A model generated the notes under the pieces. It did no database searches. It was not told where the DNA came from and saw only the letters and a list, made by a program, of their open reading frames with translations. A stretch of 56,949 nt of DNA from Caryophanales bacterium (GTDB lineage Bacteria > Bacillota > Bacilli > Bacillales > Amphibacillaceae): positions 1 to 56,949 of the forward strand of contig JAPFDS010000035.1 in assembly GCA_026168805.1 (NCBI GenBank). Reading direction: 5' to 3'. Positions 19,936 through 28,798 of the stretch are shown one piece after another (position 1 is the stretch's first letter; each line of letters starts with the position of its first letter). The position numbers and the translations under genes were made by a program.

Positions 19936-20700
19936 ATGATGTTTGATACGCACGTGCATTTGAATGCGCGTCAATTTGCCGAGGATCGGGAAGAAGTCAT
20001 TCAACGGGCGTTTGATGCTGGGGTTACATATATGACTGTTGTTGGATTTGATGATGAGACGATTCCACTGGCGATTGAAATTGCTGAGGAGTATGAGACG
20101 ATTTATGCAGCGGTTGGTTGGCATCCGGTTGACGCAATTGATTTCTCGCAAGAAAAATATGAGTGGATCAAAGATTTGAGTGCGCATCCAAAAGTCGTAG
20201 CTATTGGGGAAATGGGGCTTGATTATCATTGGGATACCTCTCCGAAAGATGTGCAAAAAGATGTGTTCAAACAGCAGATTGCTTTAGCAAAAGACGTACA
20301 GATGCCGATTATTATTCATAATCGGGATGCAACGGAAGATGTGATCAAAGTATTACAAGAAGAAGATGCAGCGGACGTCGGTGGGATTATGCATTGTTAT
20401 AACGATTCTGTTGATTATGTAGATACGTGTTTACAGATGAATTTCTATATTTCACTTGGAGGACCAGTTACCTTTAAAAATGCACCATTACCAAAAGAGG
20501 TTGCTGCACACGTTCCATTGGATAAGTTACTCATTGAAACGGATGCACCGTTTTTAGCACCACACCCAAATCGAGGGAAACGAAACGAGCCTGCATATGT
20601 TGCTTATGTCGCAGAACAAATTGCTCACATTCGAGGCATTTCCGTAGAAGAAGTTCACAAAGTAACAACAGAAAATGCAAAACGAGTATTCAATTTGTAA
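19936..20700 (+). CDS. tatD: TatD family metal-dependent hydrolase
   Basis: TIM-barrel metal-dependent nuclease family; relatives have 3'-5' exonuclease activity. Metal ligands: His 6 and His 8 in DTHVHLNA, Glu in GEMGLDYHWD, His in IIHNRDA and HCYN, and the final ETDAPFLAP. Start at 19936, with AAGGAG 9-10 bp upstream (a second ATG follows directly), giving 254 aa. The longer reading to 19783 lies in a repeat element. B. subtilis has the same metS-tatD-yabE order. Confidence 0.95.
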   Translation: MMFDTHVHLNARQFAEDREEVIQRAFDAGVTYMTVVGFDDETIPLAIEIAEEYETIYAAVGWHPVDAIDFSQEKYEWIKDLSAHPKVVAIGEMGLDYHWDTSPKDVQKDVFKQQIALAKDVQMPIIIHNRDATEDVIKVLQEEDAADVGGIMHCYNDSVDYVDTCLQMNFYISLGGPVTFKNAPLPKEVAAHVPLDKLLIETDAPFLAPHPNRGKRNEPAYVAYVAEQIAHIRGISVEEVHKVTTENAKRVFNL

Positions 20701-20765
20701 CAAAAGGGCTAAAATAAAGGTGTTTATGTAACACCCTTGTAACAAAAGGTGTTACTTTAGTCATA

Positions 20766-20803
20766 AAAGAAGAGAGGGGCGTGTTCCTCTCTTCTTTTTT
20801 TTA
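20766..20803 (+). terminator. Terminator after tatD
   Basis: 12-bp stem AAAGAAGAGAGG / CCTCTCTTCTTT with loop GGCGTGTT and a long T-run. A second, weaker hairpin TAACACC/GGTGTTA precedes it at about 20730-20755. Confidence 0.85.
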
Positions 20804-20985
20804 TTTTTATTTCTATAGCTATTTTTGCCACAGAAGCTGATAGATCAACATGTACGACTGTAATTATACAACTATAAATTACTTATGAATTGTTACTTAA
20901 CTGTAAAGGAAACGTAACTGGCATGCCTTTGACTTGTATGCAATCCGTTGACTATAATCATATGAGACATGAAGGAGGTAAGTGC

Positions 20986-22224
20986 ATGAAGTTTTTATCA
21001 AAGCTGGGATCAGTTCAAAAGCTGGTCATACCTATAGTGGGAATTGGTGCGCTCATCGTATTTGCTACAATGTTTATGTACGAAGTGACGCAAGCAACTG
21101 TAGAAATTTCCCACGATGGTGAAACGCAAACAGTAAAAACGCATTCCAGTGACGTTGCCGAGCTTTTTGAAGAAGTCGGTATCGAAGTTGGGGCACATGA
21201 CAAACTGTCCAATCGAATGAACGACCCTATTCAAAATGATATGGAAATTAACATTCAAACAGCTACTCACGTAATTATAACTATAGATGATAAAGAACAT
21301 GAATTTTATACTACAGCTGATACAATTGAAGAACTTTTCCAAGAGGAAGGCATTTCATTTACAGATCGTGACATTGTTTCTCATGATTTATCACAACCGA
21401 TTGAAGAGGATCTCGTATTCGTTGCAACGACTGCAGACGAAATGACGATTGACGACGGTGGAGAGGAGGTTACGATTTGGTCAACAGGTGAATCAGTTGA
21501 TGATTTGTTAGCCAACAATGATATTACTCTGAACGAACATGACCGTGTACTCCTTGGAAATGAAGAAGATGGAGAAGCACCAATATCCATTGTTCGTGTT
21601 GACAAAAAGGTCAAAGAAGTAGAAAAGTCGATTCCTTATAAAGAGGAAGAACAATCAGACGATTCCCTTGAAAAAGGTCAAACAAAAGTAATTTCTGAAG
21701 GAAAAGAAGGAAAGCTTGTAGAAAAGCATGAAATTACTTTAGAAAATGGTAAGGAATCAGATCGTTCGGTTATCGAAGAAAAGGTGTTAGAAGATAGCGA
21801 GGCGCGCATTGTAGCTATTGGCACCAAAGAGCCAGAGGTTGTGACCCTTGCGGAGTCGAAGCCGAAAGAAAAATCTAGTTCAAAACCGAAAGAAGAACCG
21901 AAAGAAGAAACCAAATCATCTGAACCATCCGGAGGTAAAACATTTACAATGACAGCAACTGCTTATACAGCTAGTTGTAATGGATGTTCAGGGATTACAG
22001 CAACAGGTATTGATTTAAATGCAAATCCTAACATGAAAGTCATTGCTGTTGATCCAAGCGTTATCCCACTAGGGACGAAAGTCTGGGTGGAAGGGTATGG
22101 AGAAGCAATTGCAGGTGACACAGGTGGTTCAATTACAGGAAATCGAATTGATATCCATGTACCATCGTCATCAGAAGCACATAACTTTGGCTTCCAAACC
22201 GTTACAGTAAAAATTCTTGACTAA
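20986..22224 (+). CDS. yabE: YabE: DUF348/G5/3D-domain cell-wall protein (Rpf-like)
   Basis: Probable secreted peptidoglycan-acting protein related to resuscitation-promoting factors. A single N-terminal signal anchor (about 12-32) is followed by three DUF348 repeats (about 36-190), a G5 domain (about 204-283), a Lys/Glu/Ser-rich linker and a C-terminal 3D domain (about 320-412) with its conserved Asp residues (GIDLN, VDPSVIPLGT, GDTGG, RIDIH). Start at 20986 with AAGGAGG; the ORF extends 96 bp further upstream without signal-peptide features. 412 aa, similar to B. subtilis YabE. Confidence 0.93.
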   Translation: MKFLSKLGSVQKLVIPIVGIGALIVFATMFMYEVTQATVEISHDGETQTVKTHSSDVAELFEEVGIEVGAHDKLSNRMNDPIQNDMEINIQTATHVIITIDDKEHEFYTTADTIEELFQEEGISFTDRDIVSHDLSQPIEEDLVFVATTADEMTIDDGGEEVTIWSTGESVDDLLANNDITLNEHDRVLLGNEEDGEAPISIVRVDKKVKEVEKSIPYKEEEQSDDSLEKGQTKVISEGKEGKLVEKHEITLENGKESDRSVIEEKVLEDSEARIVAIGTKEPEVVTLAESKPKEKSSSKPKEEPKEETKSSEPSGGKTFTMTATAYTASCNGCSGITATGIDLNANPNMKVIAVDPSVIPLGTKVWVEGYGEAIAGDTGGSITGNRIDIHVPSSSEAHNFGFQTVTVKILD

Positions 22225-22269
22225 TACGAATAGAAGTCGGACGAAGTCCTACTTATAATATATAGGAGA

Positions 22270-22308
22270 AATGCTCTTCCCGTGATACGATGGGAAGAGC
22301 ATTCTTTT
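22270..22308 (+). terminator. Terminator between yabE and rnmV
   Basis: Perfect 12-bp stem AATGCTCTTCCC / GGGAAGAGCATT with loop GTGATACGAT, then CTTTTT. Confidence 0.85.
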
Positions 22309-22333
22309 TGAAAGTAGAACTAGAAGAGAGTGG

Positions 22334-22909
22334 ATGGATATGCGTAAAGTGAAAGAAATAATTGTTGTTGAGGGAAAGTCCGATAGTGTAAAAGTGAAAC
22401 AGGCTGTTGACGTGGATACAATCGAGACAAATGGTTCGGCAGTCAATCAAGATACGTTAACACTTATTCGACATGCACAGCTCAAGCGTGGTGTGATTAT
22501 TTTTACCGATCCTGATTATCCAGGGGATAGAATTCGAAGCATTATTGAAGAAGCTGTTCCTGGATGCAAGCATGCTTTCTTACAACAGGATCAAGCGCGG
22601 TCTAAAAAGAAGAAAGATAGCTTAGGGATTGAACATGCGTCGATTGAAGACATACAAGAAGCACTCGGTGGAGTGTATGAAAGAGAAGCTGCATATGATA
22701 GTTGGGTAACGAAAGAAGATCTTGTTCGGTACGGACTCATTGGCATGCCTGACTCCCGTATACTAAGGGAGAAAATGGGAACAATATTGCAGATTGGACA
22801 TCCGAACGGGAAGCAATTATTGAAGCGACTATCAATGTTTCAAATCTCACAAGATGAATTAGAACGTGCTTTATTGCAAGTAGAGGGGGACGCACATGGA
22901 GAAGAATAA
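22334..22909 (+). CDS. rnmV: Ribonuclease M5
   Basis: Toprim-domain nuclease that matures the ends of 5S rRNA. The Toprim core is visible: IIVVEGKSDSVKV (8-20, catalytic Glu) and FTDPDYPGDRIR (the D-x-D motif, about 58-69). 191 aa, normal for the family. Start is the ATG at 22334; the ATG two codons later is also possible. It overlaps ksgA by 14 bp, as in many Firmicutes. Confidence 0.95.
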   Translation: MDMRKVKEIIVVEGKSDSVKVKQAVDVDTIETNGSAVNQDTLTLIRHAQLKRGVIIFTDPDYPGDRIRSIIEEAVPGCKHAFLQQDQARSKKKKDSLGIEHASIEDIQEALGGVYEREAAYDSWVTKEDLVRYGLIGMPDSRILREKMGTILQIGHPNGKQLLKRLSMFQISQDELERALLQVEGDAHGEE

Positions 22910-23783
22910 AATGATTGCTACTCCATCGAAAACGAGAGAGATCATCAAAGAAAATCAATTTTATTTTAAGAAAAGCTTAGGACAAAATTTTATTATTGAT
23001 ACAAATATATTAGAGAACATGATTGAGTCGATTGGAATTGACGCTTCAGCGGGTGTGATTGAAATTGGGCCAGGGATTGGCGCTCTGACCGAACAATTAG
23101 CTATTCACGCGGATCGTGTGCTAGCCTTTGAAATCGATCATCGATTACTACCAATTTTAGATGAAACTTTAAAAGAGTATTCGAATGTAAACGTTTTGCA
23201 TGAAGACATCTTACAAGCGGATGTTGTTCAGCGAATGACGGAGTTTTTTAAAGCGGACCAACCTGTATATGTCGTGGCTAATTTACCTTATTACATTACG
23301 ACACCTATTGTAATGAAGCTCTTAGAAGAGGACGTTCCTTTTCAGAGTATAACGATTATGATTCAAAAGGAAGTAGCTGAACGCATTGCTGCACAACCAA
23401 ATAGTAAACAGTATGGTTCCTTATCAATTGCTGTGCAATATTATACAAAACCTGAAATATCAATGATAGTCCCGCCGTCCGTCTTTATGCCACAACCAAA
23501 AGTACATTCTGCTGTACTTGAATTAACGAAACGGGAGAAACCACTCGTTCACGTTTGCGATGAACCTTATTTTTTCGAACTCGTTCGAGGATGCTTCGCT
23601 CAGCGTAGAAAAACAGTTCATAATAACTTGGCCAATTACTTTAAGAAGAAATATAGTAAAGATGAGATAGGAAGTGTCCTAGAAGAAGTAGAGATCGCTC
23701 CTTCTCAACGTGCTGAATCTATTTCAATTGAGAAGTTTGCCGATCTCGCAAATGCCATGTACAAAAAAGAACACAATTCCTAG
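22896..23783 (+). CDS. ksgA: 16S rRNA (adenine(1518)-N6/adenine(1519)-N6)-dimethyltransferase
   Basis: Dimethylates two adjacent adenines in the 3' hairpin of 16S rRNA, a late step in 30S assembly. KSLGQNFIID near the N-terminus, SAM motif EIGPGIGALTEQL (about 54-66) and catalytic NLPYYITTPI (about 129-138) are all intact. 295 aa. It is coupled to rnmV by overlap, and the two rRNA-maturation genes form a two-gene unit. Confidence 0.97.
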   Translation: MEKNKMIATPSKTREIIKENQFYFKKSLGQNFIIDTNILENMIESIGIDASAGVIEIGPGIGALTEQLAIHADRVLAFEIDHRLLPILDETLKEYSNVNVLHEDILQADVVQRMTEFFKADQPVYVVANLPYYITTPIVMKLLEEDVPFQSITIMIQKEVAERIAAQPNSKQYGSLSIAVQYYTKPEISMIVPPSVFMPQPKVHSAVLELTKREKPLVHVCDEPYFFELVRGCFAQRRKTVHNNLANYFKKKYSKDEIGSVLEEVEIAPSQRAESISIEKFADLANAMYKKEHNS

Positions 23784-23813
23784 GAATAATGTTTGCCTCT
23801 TTTCAAAGTATGA

Positions 23814-23841
23814 ACATATAGAAGCATGATGCCATATCATA
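23814..23841 (+). promoter_or_regulatory. Candidate sigma-K promoter of yabG
   Basis: AC at 23814-23815, 17 bp, then CATATCATA (23833-23841), matching CATANNNTA of the late mother-cell sigma-K consensus. It is about 30 bp before the yabG start codon; B. subtilis yabG is sigma-K dependent. Confidence 0.5.
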
Positions 23842-23870
23842 CTGCAAGGGACGAAAAAAGAGGTGAACAG

Positions 23871-24749
23871 ATGCAAATCAAAGTAGGCGACATCGTCACA
23901 CGTATTTCTTACAATCATGATTTACACTTTGTTGTGCATGCTATGGAAGAAACTGAAGTGATCTTGCACGGAGTTGATTATCGACTCATTGCTCACGCTC
24001 CACTGGAAGATCTTGTAAAAGCGTCGGAAAGAGAGATCAATGAACAATCGAAAGAAAATAAGATAAAAAAGGAGAAGTCTTATCGACTTTTTCGCCAAGA
24101 CTTCAAACTTATGAAAGAAAAAAGAGAATACGAGGCGACCGATGGATATACCGATGATATTACCTTTTTCCAACTGCCAACAAAGGTTCTTCATGTAGAT
24201 GGAGACGAAACCTATTTAAGAAAGTGTATTGCTTTATACAAACGAATGGGATTGCATGTGCATGGTGCACATATTACAGAAAAGAACATGCCCCACGAAA
24301 TTGGGGAAATGATTGAAAAGGTACAACCGCGATTAGTGATTATTACTGGGCATGATGCGTATTCAAAAAACCTTGGGAAGAAAAATGAGCTACGATCTTA
24401 CCGGAATTCAAAGCATTTTGTGGAAGCCGTTCGAGCTGCACGAGAAGTTGTTCCTGATGTTGATCAGTTAGTTATTTTTGCTGGAGCGTGTCAATCTCAC
24501 TTTGAAGCTCTCATAAGAGCGGGAGCAAATTTTGCTAGTTCTCCCTCTCGCATTAATATTCATGCACTTGATCCAGTTTTTGTTGCTGCAAAAATTGCTT
24601 ACACATCTTTTGTGGATCGAGTAAATGTATGGGAGGTTCTAAGAAATACGTTTACTGGAGAAAAAGGATTAGGCGGTATTGAAACAAAAGGGCTTCTCCG
24701 GACAGGGATGCCATTTATCGAAGAGGAATCATCTGAAAATAATGACTAA
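23871..24749 (+). CDS. yabG: Sporulation-specific cysteine protease YabG
   Basis: Mother-cell protease that trims spore coat proteins and enables their cross-linking late in sporulation. 292 aa, compared with 290 in B. subtilis. Recognisable segments are VGDIVTRISYNHDLHF at the start, VLHVDGDETYL, VIITGHDAYSK, and IFAGACQSHFEALIRAGANFASSP with the likely active-site Cys. Start at 23871 follows AGAGGTGAAC; the longer ORF start at 23826 lies within the predicted promoter and is rejected. Confidence 0.93.
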   Translation: MQIKVGDIVTRISYNHDLHFVVHAMEETEVILHGVDYRLIAHAPLEDLVKASEREINEQSKENKIKKEKSYRLFRQDFKLMKEKREYEATDGYTDDITFFQLPTKVLHVDGDETYLRKCIALYKRMGLHVHGAHITEKNMPHEIGEMIEKVQPRLVIITGHDAYSKNLGKKNELRSYRNSKHFVEAVRAAREVVPDVDQLVIFAGACQSHFEALIRAGANFASSPSRINIHALDPVFVAAKIAYTSFVDRVNVWEVLRNTFTGEKGLGGIETKGLLRTGMPFIEEESSENND

Positions 24750-24814
24750 ATATGCTGAAATAGCTCGTATACCGTCAAATGTCGAAAATTCGCCATAAAC
24801 AAATGAATAAAGGG

Positions 24815-24844
24815 TTGACATTGTTTTTCGATAGTTGATATAAT
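24815..24844 (+). promoter_or_regulatory. Strong sigma-A promoter of veg
   Basis: TTGACA (24815-24820), 18 bp, TATAAT (24839-24844): both hexamers perfect. In B. subtilis the veg promoter is among the strongest vegetative promoters. Confidence 0.88.
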
Positions 24845-24904
24845 ATACTGTTTGATTTGACTTATGTGTAAAAATGTGCTAACCTATACTTACGAGGTGG
24901 TACA

Positions 24905-25165
24905 GTGAAAACATTAATCGATATTAAGCAAGATCTTGAAGGTCAGATTGGTAAACGATTAGAGGTTACTGCGAATGGTGGAAGAAGAAGAACGATTATT
25001 CGTTCAGGAGTTTTAACTGAAACGTATCCTTCTGTATTCGTAGTGGAGCTTGACCAGGAAGAAAATGCGTTCGAACGTGTTTCATACAGCTATGCTGATG
25101 TATTAACAGAAGCAGTAGAACTGAGCTTTTATGACGATGTAGCAGAGCCGGTTGCTTCGGAGTAA
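24905..25165 (+). CDS. veg: Veg protein
   Basis: 86-aa small basic-start protein. Family signatures [19 protein letters not shown] and the basic GGRRRTIIR are present. In B. subtilis Veg stimulates biofilm matrix genes by acting against SinR, and is highly expressed from a sigma-A promoter, as seen here. Start GTG with an ACGAGGTGG ribosome site. The acidic C-terminus is slightly extended compared with what I expect for the family. Confidence 0.93.
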   Translation: MKTLIDIKQDLEGQIGKRLEVTANGGRRRTIIRSGVLTETYPSVFVVELDQEENAFERVSYSYADVLTEAVELSFYDDVAEPVASE

Positions 25166-25209
25166 GACTGAACGTACACACTCAGGAAACAAACATATTT
25201 TTACCTTTT

Positions 25210-25234
25210 GTAGCTAGGAAGTTTCTAGCTACGT
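25210..25234 (+). other. Short intergenic hairpin after veg
   Basis: GTAGCTAG-gaagttt-CTAGCTAC, an 8-bp perfect stem without a T-run. It may stabilise the veg mRNA 3' end. Confidence 0.5.
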
Positions 25235-25276
25235 AGTACATAGATTGACCAGAGTCTATATATACGATTCATGATA

Positions 25277-25325
25277 AAAATTGGTTTCACTTCAAACGAT
25301 CACTGTTGAAGTAAAACCAATTTTT
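25277..25325 (+). terminator. Terminator of veg
   Basis: 19-bp stem AAAATTGGTTTCACTTCAA / TTGAAGTAAAACCAATTTT with one mismatch, ending in TTTTT. Confidence 0.85.
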
Positions 25326-25401
25326 GTCTGTGTAATATTTTTTCTATAGGAAAAGATACAAATGTCGTAAAAAATAACAATTTGAAGGGGGATGTTCTTT
25401 C

Positions 25402-25596
25402 GTGGGAAGACGCAGAAGTATGATGTCGGACCAACTGAAAGAAGAAATCGCTAAGGAGTTAGGTTTTTACGATACAGTCGTCCGAGATGGTTGGGGCGGA
25501 ATCACTGCACGTGATGCAGGAAATATGGTGACGCAAGCCATAAAAAAAGCAAACGAGCAGGCAGATAACGGTGGACCTGGTCCAAATAACCAGTAA
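25402..25596 (+). CDS. sspF: Alpha/beta-type small acid-soluble spore protein, SspF
   Basis: 64-aa SASP-like DNA-binding protein made in the forespore. [19 protein letters not shown] followed by [21 protein letters not shown] contains the SASP family core (helix, Gly-rich turn, helix). Start GTG with GAAGGGGGA upstream. It is monocistronic, with terminators on both sides. In B. subtilis ispE follows; here purR follows directly. Confidence 0.93.
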   Translation: MGRRRSMMSDQLKEEIAKELGFYDTVVRDGWGGITARDAGNMVTQAIKKANEQADNGGPGPNNQ

Positions 25597-25603
25597 GCTA
25601 AGA

Positions 25604-25646
25604 AATCCAGATAGTCCCATATTATTATGGGTTATCTGGATTTTTA
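25604..25646 (+). terminator. Terminator of sspF
   Basis: Outer stem AATCCAGATA / TATCTGGATT, inner CCCATA/TATGGG, then TTTTT. Confidence 0.85.
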
Positions 25647-25704
25647 AATGGTTCTACATAGACGTACTTGCTAATACACGTACATTAATGGTATATTCGT
25701 AACA

Positions 25705-25717
25705 AATATTCGGTTTT
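25705..25717 (-). promoter_or_regulatory. Candidate PurBox upstream of purR
   Basis: On the minus strand, AAAACCGAATATT matches the PurBox AWWWCCGAACWWT at 12 of 13 positions. It lies about 13 bp before purR and next to a possible promoter (TTGCTA 25668, TATATT 25692, 18-bp spacing). A much weaker plus-strand partner may lie at 25674-25686. PurR autoregulates in B. subtilis. Confidence 0.4.
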
Positions 25718-25729
25718 AGAGGTGGATGT

Positions 25730-26551
25730 ATGAAGCGAAGCAATCGACTTATTGCGATAACGAATTATTTTATGTCAAATCCTAAACAGTTGGTCCAATT
25801 AACTTATTTTTCGGAAGCTTACAGTGCTTCAAAGTCTTCGATTAGTGAGGACTTAGATATTGTAGATGAAATGTTTCAACATGAGGGAATTGGATTTCTA
25901 GATAGAATTGCAGGAGCTGCCGGTGGAGTAATGTATGTTCCTTATTATTCAAAAGAAAAAAGCACGTCTTTTATTCAGGATCTATGTACACAGCTAGAAG
26001 ATCCTGAACGCATACTACCGGGCGGTTATTTATATATGAGTGATATATTAGGTAATCCAGCGACGATGCGAAAAGTTGGGCATATTTTTGCAACAGCTTT
26101 TTCCGATTTACATATCGATGCAATTGTAACCGTGGCAACAAAAGGGATCTCTCTAGCAAACGCAATTGCGTCTTATTTAAATGTTCCAGTCGTCACTGTA
26201 CGAAGAGATCCAAAAGTAACGGAAGGATCTTCTGTAAGCATTAATTATGTATCCGGTTCCTCCAGAAAAATTCAAACGATGGTACTTCCGAGACGTAGTC
26301 TACCAGAAGGGTCAAATGTTTGTATTGTTGATGACTTTATGAAAGCAGGCGGAACCATTACGGGTATGAAGAGTTTACTTGATGAATTTAATGCGAATGT
26401 AAAAGCGATTGGCGTTCTAGCAGAAGCGGAAGACGAAGAAGATGAACGGGTTGTGTTAGATTATATGTCGCTCGTTCAAATTACAAACGTAAATAGTCTT
26501 AAACAAATTATTGAAGTACATCCCGGTACGATCATACGTCAATGGGAGTAG
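25730..26551 (+). CDS. purR: Pur operon repressor PurR
   Basis: Represses purine biosynthesis genes when PRPP is low. 273 aa: an N-terminal winged helix (about 1-70; RSNRLIAITNYFMSNPKQL) and a phosphoribosyltransferase-like domain with the PRPP-binding loop CIVDDFMKAGGTITG (about 198-212). The ATG follows AGAGGTGG. In B. subtilis it is co-transcribed with ridA (yabJ); here ridA is missing and a terminator follows. Confidence 0.96.
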   Translation: MKRSNRLIAITNYFMSNPKQLVQLTYFSEAYSASKSSISEDLDIVDEMFQHEGIGFLDRIAGAAGGVMYVPYYSKEKSTSFIQDLCTQLEDPERILPGGYLYMSDILGNPATMRKVGHIFATAFSDLHIDAIVTVATKGISLANAIASYLNVPVVTVRRDPKVTEGSSVSINYVSGSSRKIQTMVLPRRSLPEGSNVCIVDDFMKAGGTITGMKSLLDEFNANVKAIGVLAEAEDEEDERVVLDYMSLVQITNVNSLKQIIEVHPGTIIRQWE

Positions 26552-26587
26552 GGTTTTACGAGCGTAAAAGATACTTAAATCTATCAT

Positions 26588-26624
26588 AAAAGAGACTTTT
26601 CTTAGTTGAAAGGTTTCTTTTTTT
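26588..26624 (+). terminator. Terminator of purR
   Basis: Stem AAAAGAGACTTTTC / GAAAGGTTTCTTTT with a mismatch and a T-run. Confidence 0.75.
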
Positions 26625-26748
26625 GGAAATGTGTGCTATGATTTTAAATAGATTTTTGAAAGGGCTTTCATACATCTATCTCACTTGAAAATGAACGCGT
26701 TTTCATTGTTGATTATATGCGAATATTACTGACTTTTTCGAAAGCCAA

Positions 26749-26777
26749 GCAGGATTATTGAAATAATTGTTGAATTA
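26749..26777 (+). promoter_or_regulatory. Sigma-H promoter of spoVG
   Basis: GCAGGATTA (26749-26757), 11 bp, GTTGAATTA (26769-26777) fits the sigma-H consensus RNAGGAWWW-N11/12-RNNGAATWW at every defined position. It lies 45 bp before spoVG. spoVG is a classical sigma-H gene in B. subtilis, with an almost identical -35. Confidence 0.75.
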
Positions 26778-26821
26778 TTACTGTAAGGGGACTTTTTACT
26801 TTATAAAGGTGGTGAATCATC

Positions 26822-27112
26822 ATGGAAGTAACTGACGTCAGGTTAAGACGCGTAAATTCAGAAGGAAGGATGCGTGCAATCGCATCGATTACTTTTGACG
26901 AAGAATTTGTTGTTCACGATATTCGTGTAATTGATGGGAACAATGGATTATTCGTAGCGATGCCATCTAAGCGTACTCCGGATGGGGAGTTTAGAGATAT
27001 TGCACACCCGATTAATTCTAGTACACGTGCGAAGATTCAAGATGCAGTACTAGCAGAATATCATCGTGCTGGTGAAGTAGATAAGGCTTTTGAAGAAGCG
27101 GGAGTCTCGTAA
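26822..27112 (+). CDS. spoVG: Septation/RNA-binding regulator SpoVG
   Basis: 96-aa nucleic-acid-binding protein. [20 protein letters not shown] and the conserved [21 protein letters not shown] are diagnostic. In Bacillus it affects asymmetric septation, and in other Firmicutes it is a global RNA/DNA-binding regulator. An AAAGGTGGTGA ribosome site overlaps its approach, and a sigma-H promoter and a perfect terminator delimit it as a single-gene unit. Confidence 0.97.
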   Translation: MEVTDVRLRRVNSEGRMRAIASITFDEEFVVHDIRVIDGNNGLFVAMPSKRTPDGEFRDIAHPINSSTRAKIQDAVLAEYHRAGEVDKAFEEAGVS

Positions 27113-27134
27113 AACTGAATGATAGACATTATTC

Positions 27135-27183
27135 AAAGGAAATCGAATCAATATATGCGTATATTGATTCGATTTCCTTTTTT
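27135..27183 (+). terminator. Terminator of spoVG
   Basis: Perfect 20-bp stem, arms 27135-27154 and 27161-27180 (AAAGGAAATCG / CGATTTCCTTT outside), loop ATGCGT, then T-run. Confidence 0.9.
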
Positions 27184-27344
27184 AATGGAGTTAAGACTCT
27201 CATGAAATTGATTAAGTCTTAAAATAGAGTATAATCAAAGCATACATTAATAAAGAATGTTCACCCGAAATTGACATTTGCAAAAGTTTATGATTGAACT
27301 GTTGAAATGTAGGATGTTTTAGGATATATTCATTAATGGATTAA

Positions 27345-27374
27345 TGAATTTCATAATACGTATTATGAAATTTA
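27345..27374. repeat. Minimal 30-bp palindromic form of the hairpin repeat, copy R4
   Basis: TGAATTTCATAAT directly joined through ACGT to ATTATGAAATTTA: the two ends of the 112-bp hairpin repeats with the arms and loop missing. It is a near-perfect palindrome. It lies 28 bp before the glmU start codon, so it is probably part of the glmU leader. Confidence 0.85.
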
Positions 27375-27402
27375 TTCGGATAAACAGAATGGAGGATTCT
27401 TC

Positions 27403-28779
27403 ATGAAAAACCGATATGCTATCGTATTAGCAGCAGGTCGAGGAACGAGAATGAAGTCAAATCTTTATAAAGTTCTCCATCCAGTCGTCGAACGACCAAT
27501 GGTACAACATGTTGTCAATCAATTGCAACCTCTTGCGTTAGAAAAGGTTGTGACAATTGTAGGTTTCGGTGCAGAAGCCGTGCAAGAAACCCTTGGAGAC
27601 CAGAGTTCGTTTGTTGTTCAAGAAGAACAATTAGGGACAGGACATGCTGTGCAACAAGCGGAAGATATGTTGCAACATATGGAAGGCACAACACTTGTTG
27701 TATGTGGAGATACTCCACTTATTGAGGCGGAGACTTTTCAAGCTTTAGTTGATCATCATGAACAAACAAACGCAAAAGCGACGATATTAACTGCCCAGGC
27801 GCCAGATCCAGCTGGATATGGCAGAGTCATTCGAAATGAACATAATGAAGTTGAGCGCATTGTTGAGCATAAAGATGCGTCTGATGCAGAGTTGCTCGTG
27901 TCTGAAATAAACACAGGTACATATTGCTTTGATAATAAAGCTTTATTTCATGCATTACAACACGTATCGAATGATAACGCACAAGGTGAATACTATTTAC
28001 CGGATGTCATCCAAATTTTAAAGCAACAGGCAGAAACAGTTGGTGCATATATGACAGCTGACTTCGAAGAAACGCTAGGAATTAATGATCGTGTAGCGCT
28101 AGCGGAAGCGGAAGTCATTATGAAACGACGTATAAACGAAAAACACATGAGAAATGGTGTAACGATTATCGATCCAAGCAATACATATATAGGAATGGAT
28201 GTAGAAATAGGACAAGACGTTATTGTTCATCCTGGTTCAATGATTTATGGCGTTACAAAAATTGGTGAAAATAGTGTTATTGGACCTCATACAGAAATAA
28301 ACAATATGAACATTGGTGAACGCGTTGTTATGAAGCAAAGCGTAGCAATGGATAGTACAATTGCAAATGATGTTCATGTGGGACCATATGCATATATTCG
28401 CCCGAAGACGAATGTCCTAGACCATGCAAAAGTCGGCCACTTTGTAGAAGTGAAGCAGTCGACGATTGGCGAGGGAAGTAAAATTCCTCACTTAAGCTAT
28501 GTAGGAGATGCAAAAATTGGTAACCATGTAAATGTAGGATGTGGTACAATAACAGTAAACTATGATGGAAGAGAGAAACATGAAACAATCATAGAAGATG
28601 GAGCATTTATTGGATGCAATGCAAATTTAGTTGCACCAATTACGATTGGTGAAGATGCTTTTGTTGCAGCAGGCTCAACCGTAACGAAAGATGTTCCGAG
28701 TGAGGCTTTAGCTTTTGGACGAGCACGCCAAGCGAATAAAGAAGGTTACGCGAAAAGTCTTAAAAAACAAGATAAATAA
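27403..28779 (+). CDS. glmU: Bifunctional UDP-GlcNAc pyrophosphorylase / glucosamine-1-phosphate acetyltransferase
   Basis: Makes UDP-N-acetylglucosamine, the precursor of peptidoglycan and teichoic acids. The N-terminal nucleotidyltransferase has [11 protein letters not shown] (9-19). The C-terminal half is a left-handed beta-helix of hexapeptide repeats ([16 protein letters not shown] onward) ending in the acetyltransferase region with [11 protein letters not shown]. 458 aa. AATGGAGG precedes the ATG. The gene ends 19 bp before prs and is probably co-transcribed with it. Confidence 0.97.
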   Translation: MKNRYAIVLAAGRGTRMKSNLYKVLHPVVERPMVQHVVNQLQPLALEKVVTIVGFGAEAVQETLGDQSSFVVQEEQLGTGHAVQQAEDMLQHMEGTTLVVCGDTPLIEAETFQALVDHHEQTNAKATILTAQAPDPAGYGRVIRNEHNEVERIVEHKDASDAELLVSEINTGTYCFDNKALFHALQHVSNDNAQGEYYLPDVIQILKQQAETVGAYMTADFEETLGINDRVALAEAEVIMKRRINEKHMRNGVTIIDPSNTYIGMDVEIGQDVIVHPGSMIYGVTKIGENSVIGPHTEINNMNIGERVVMKQSVAMDSTIANDVHVGPYAYIRPKTNVLDHAKVGHFVEVKQSTIGEGSKIPHLSYVGDAKIGNHVNVGCGTITVNYDGREKHETIIEDGAFIGCNANLVAPITIGEDAFVAAGSTVTKDVPSEALAFGRARQANKEGYAKSLKKQDK

Positions 28780-28798
28780 TAACGGAGGGTTCATTTTT

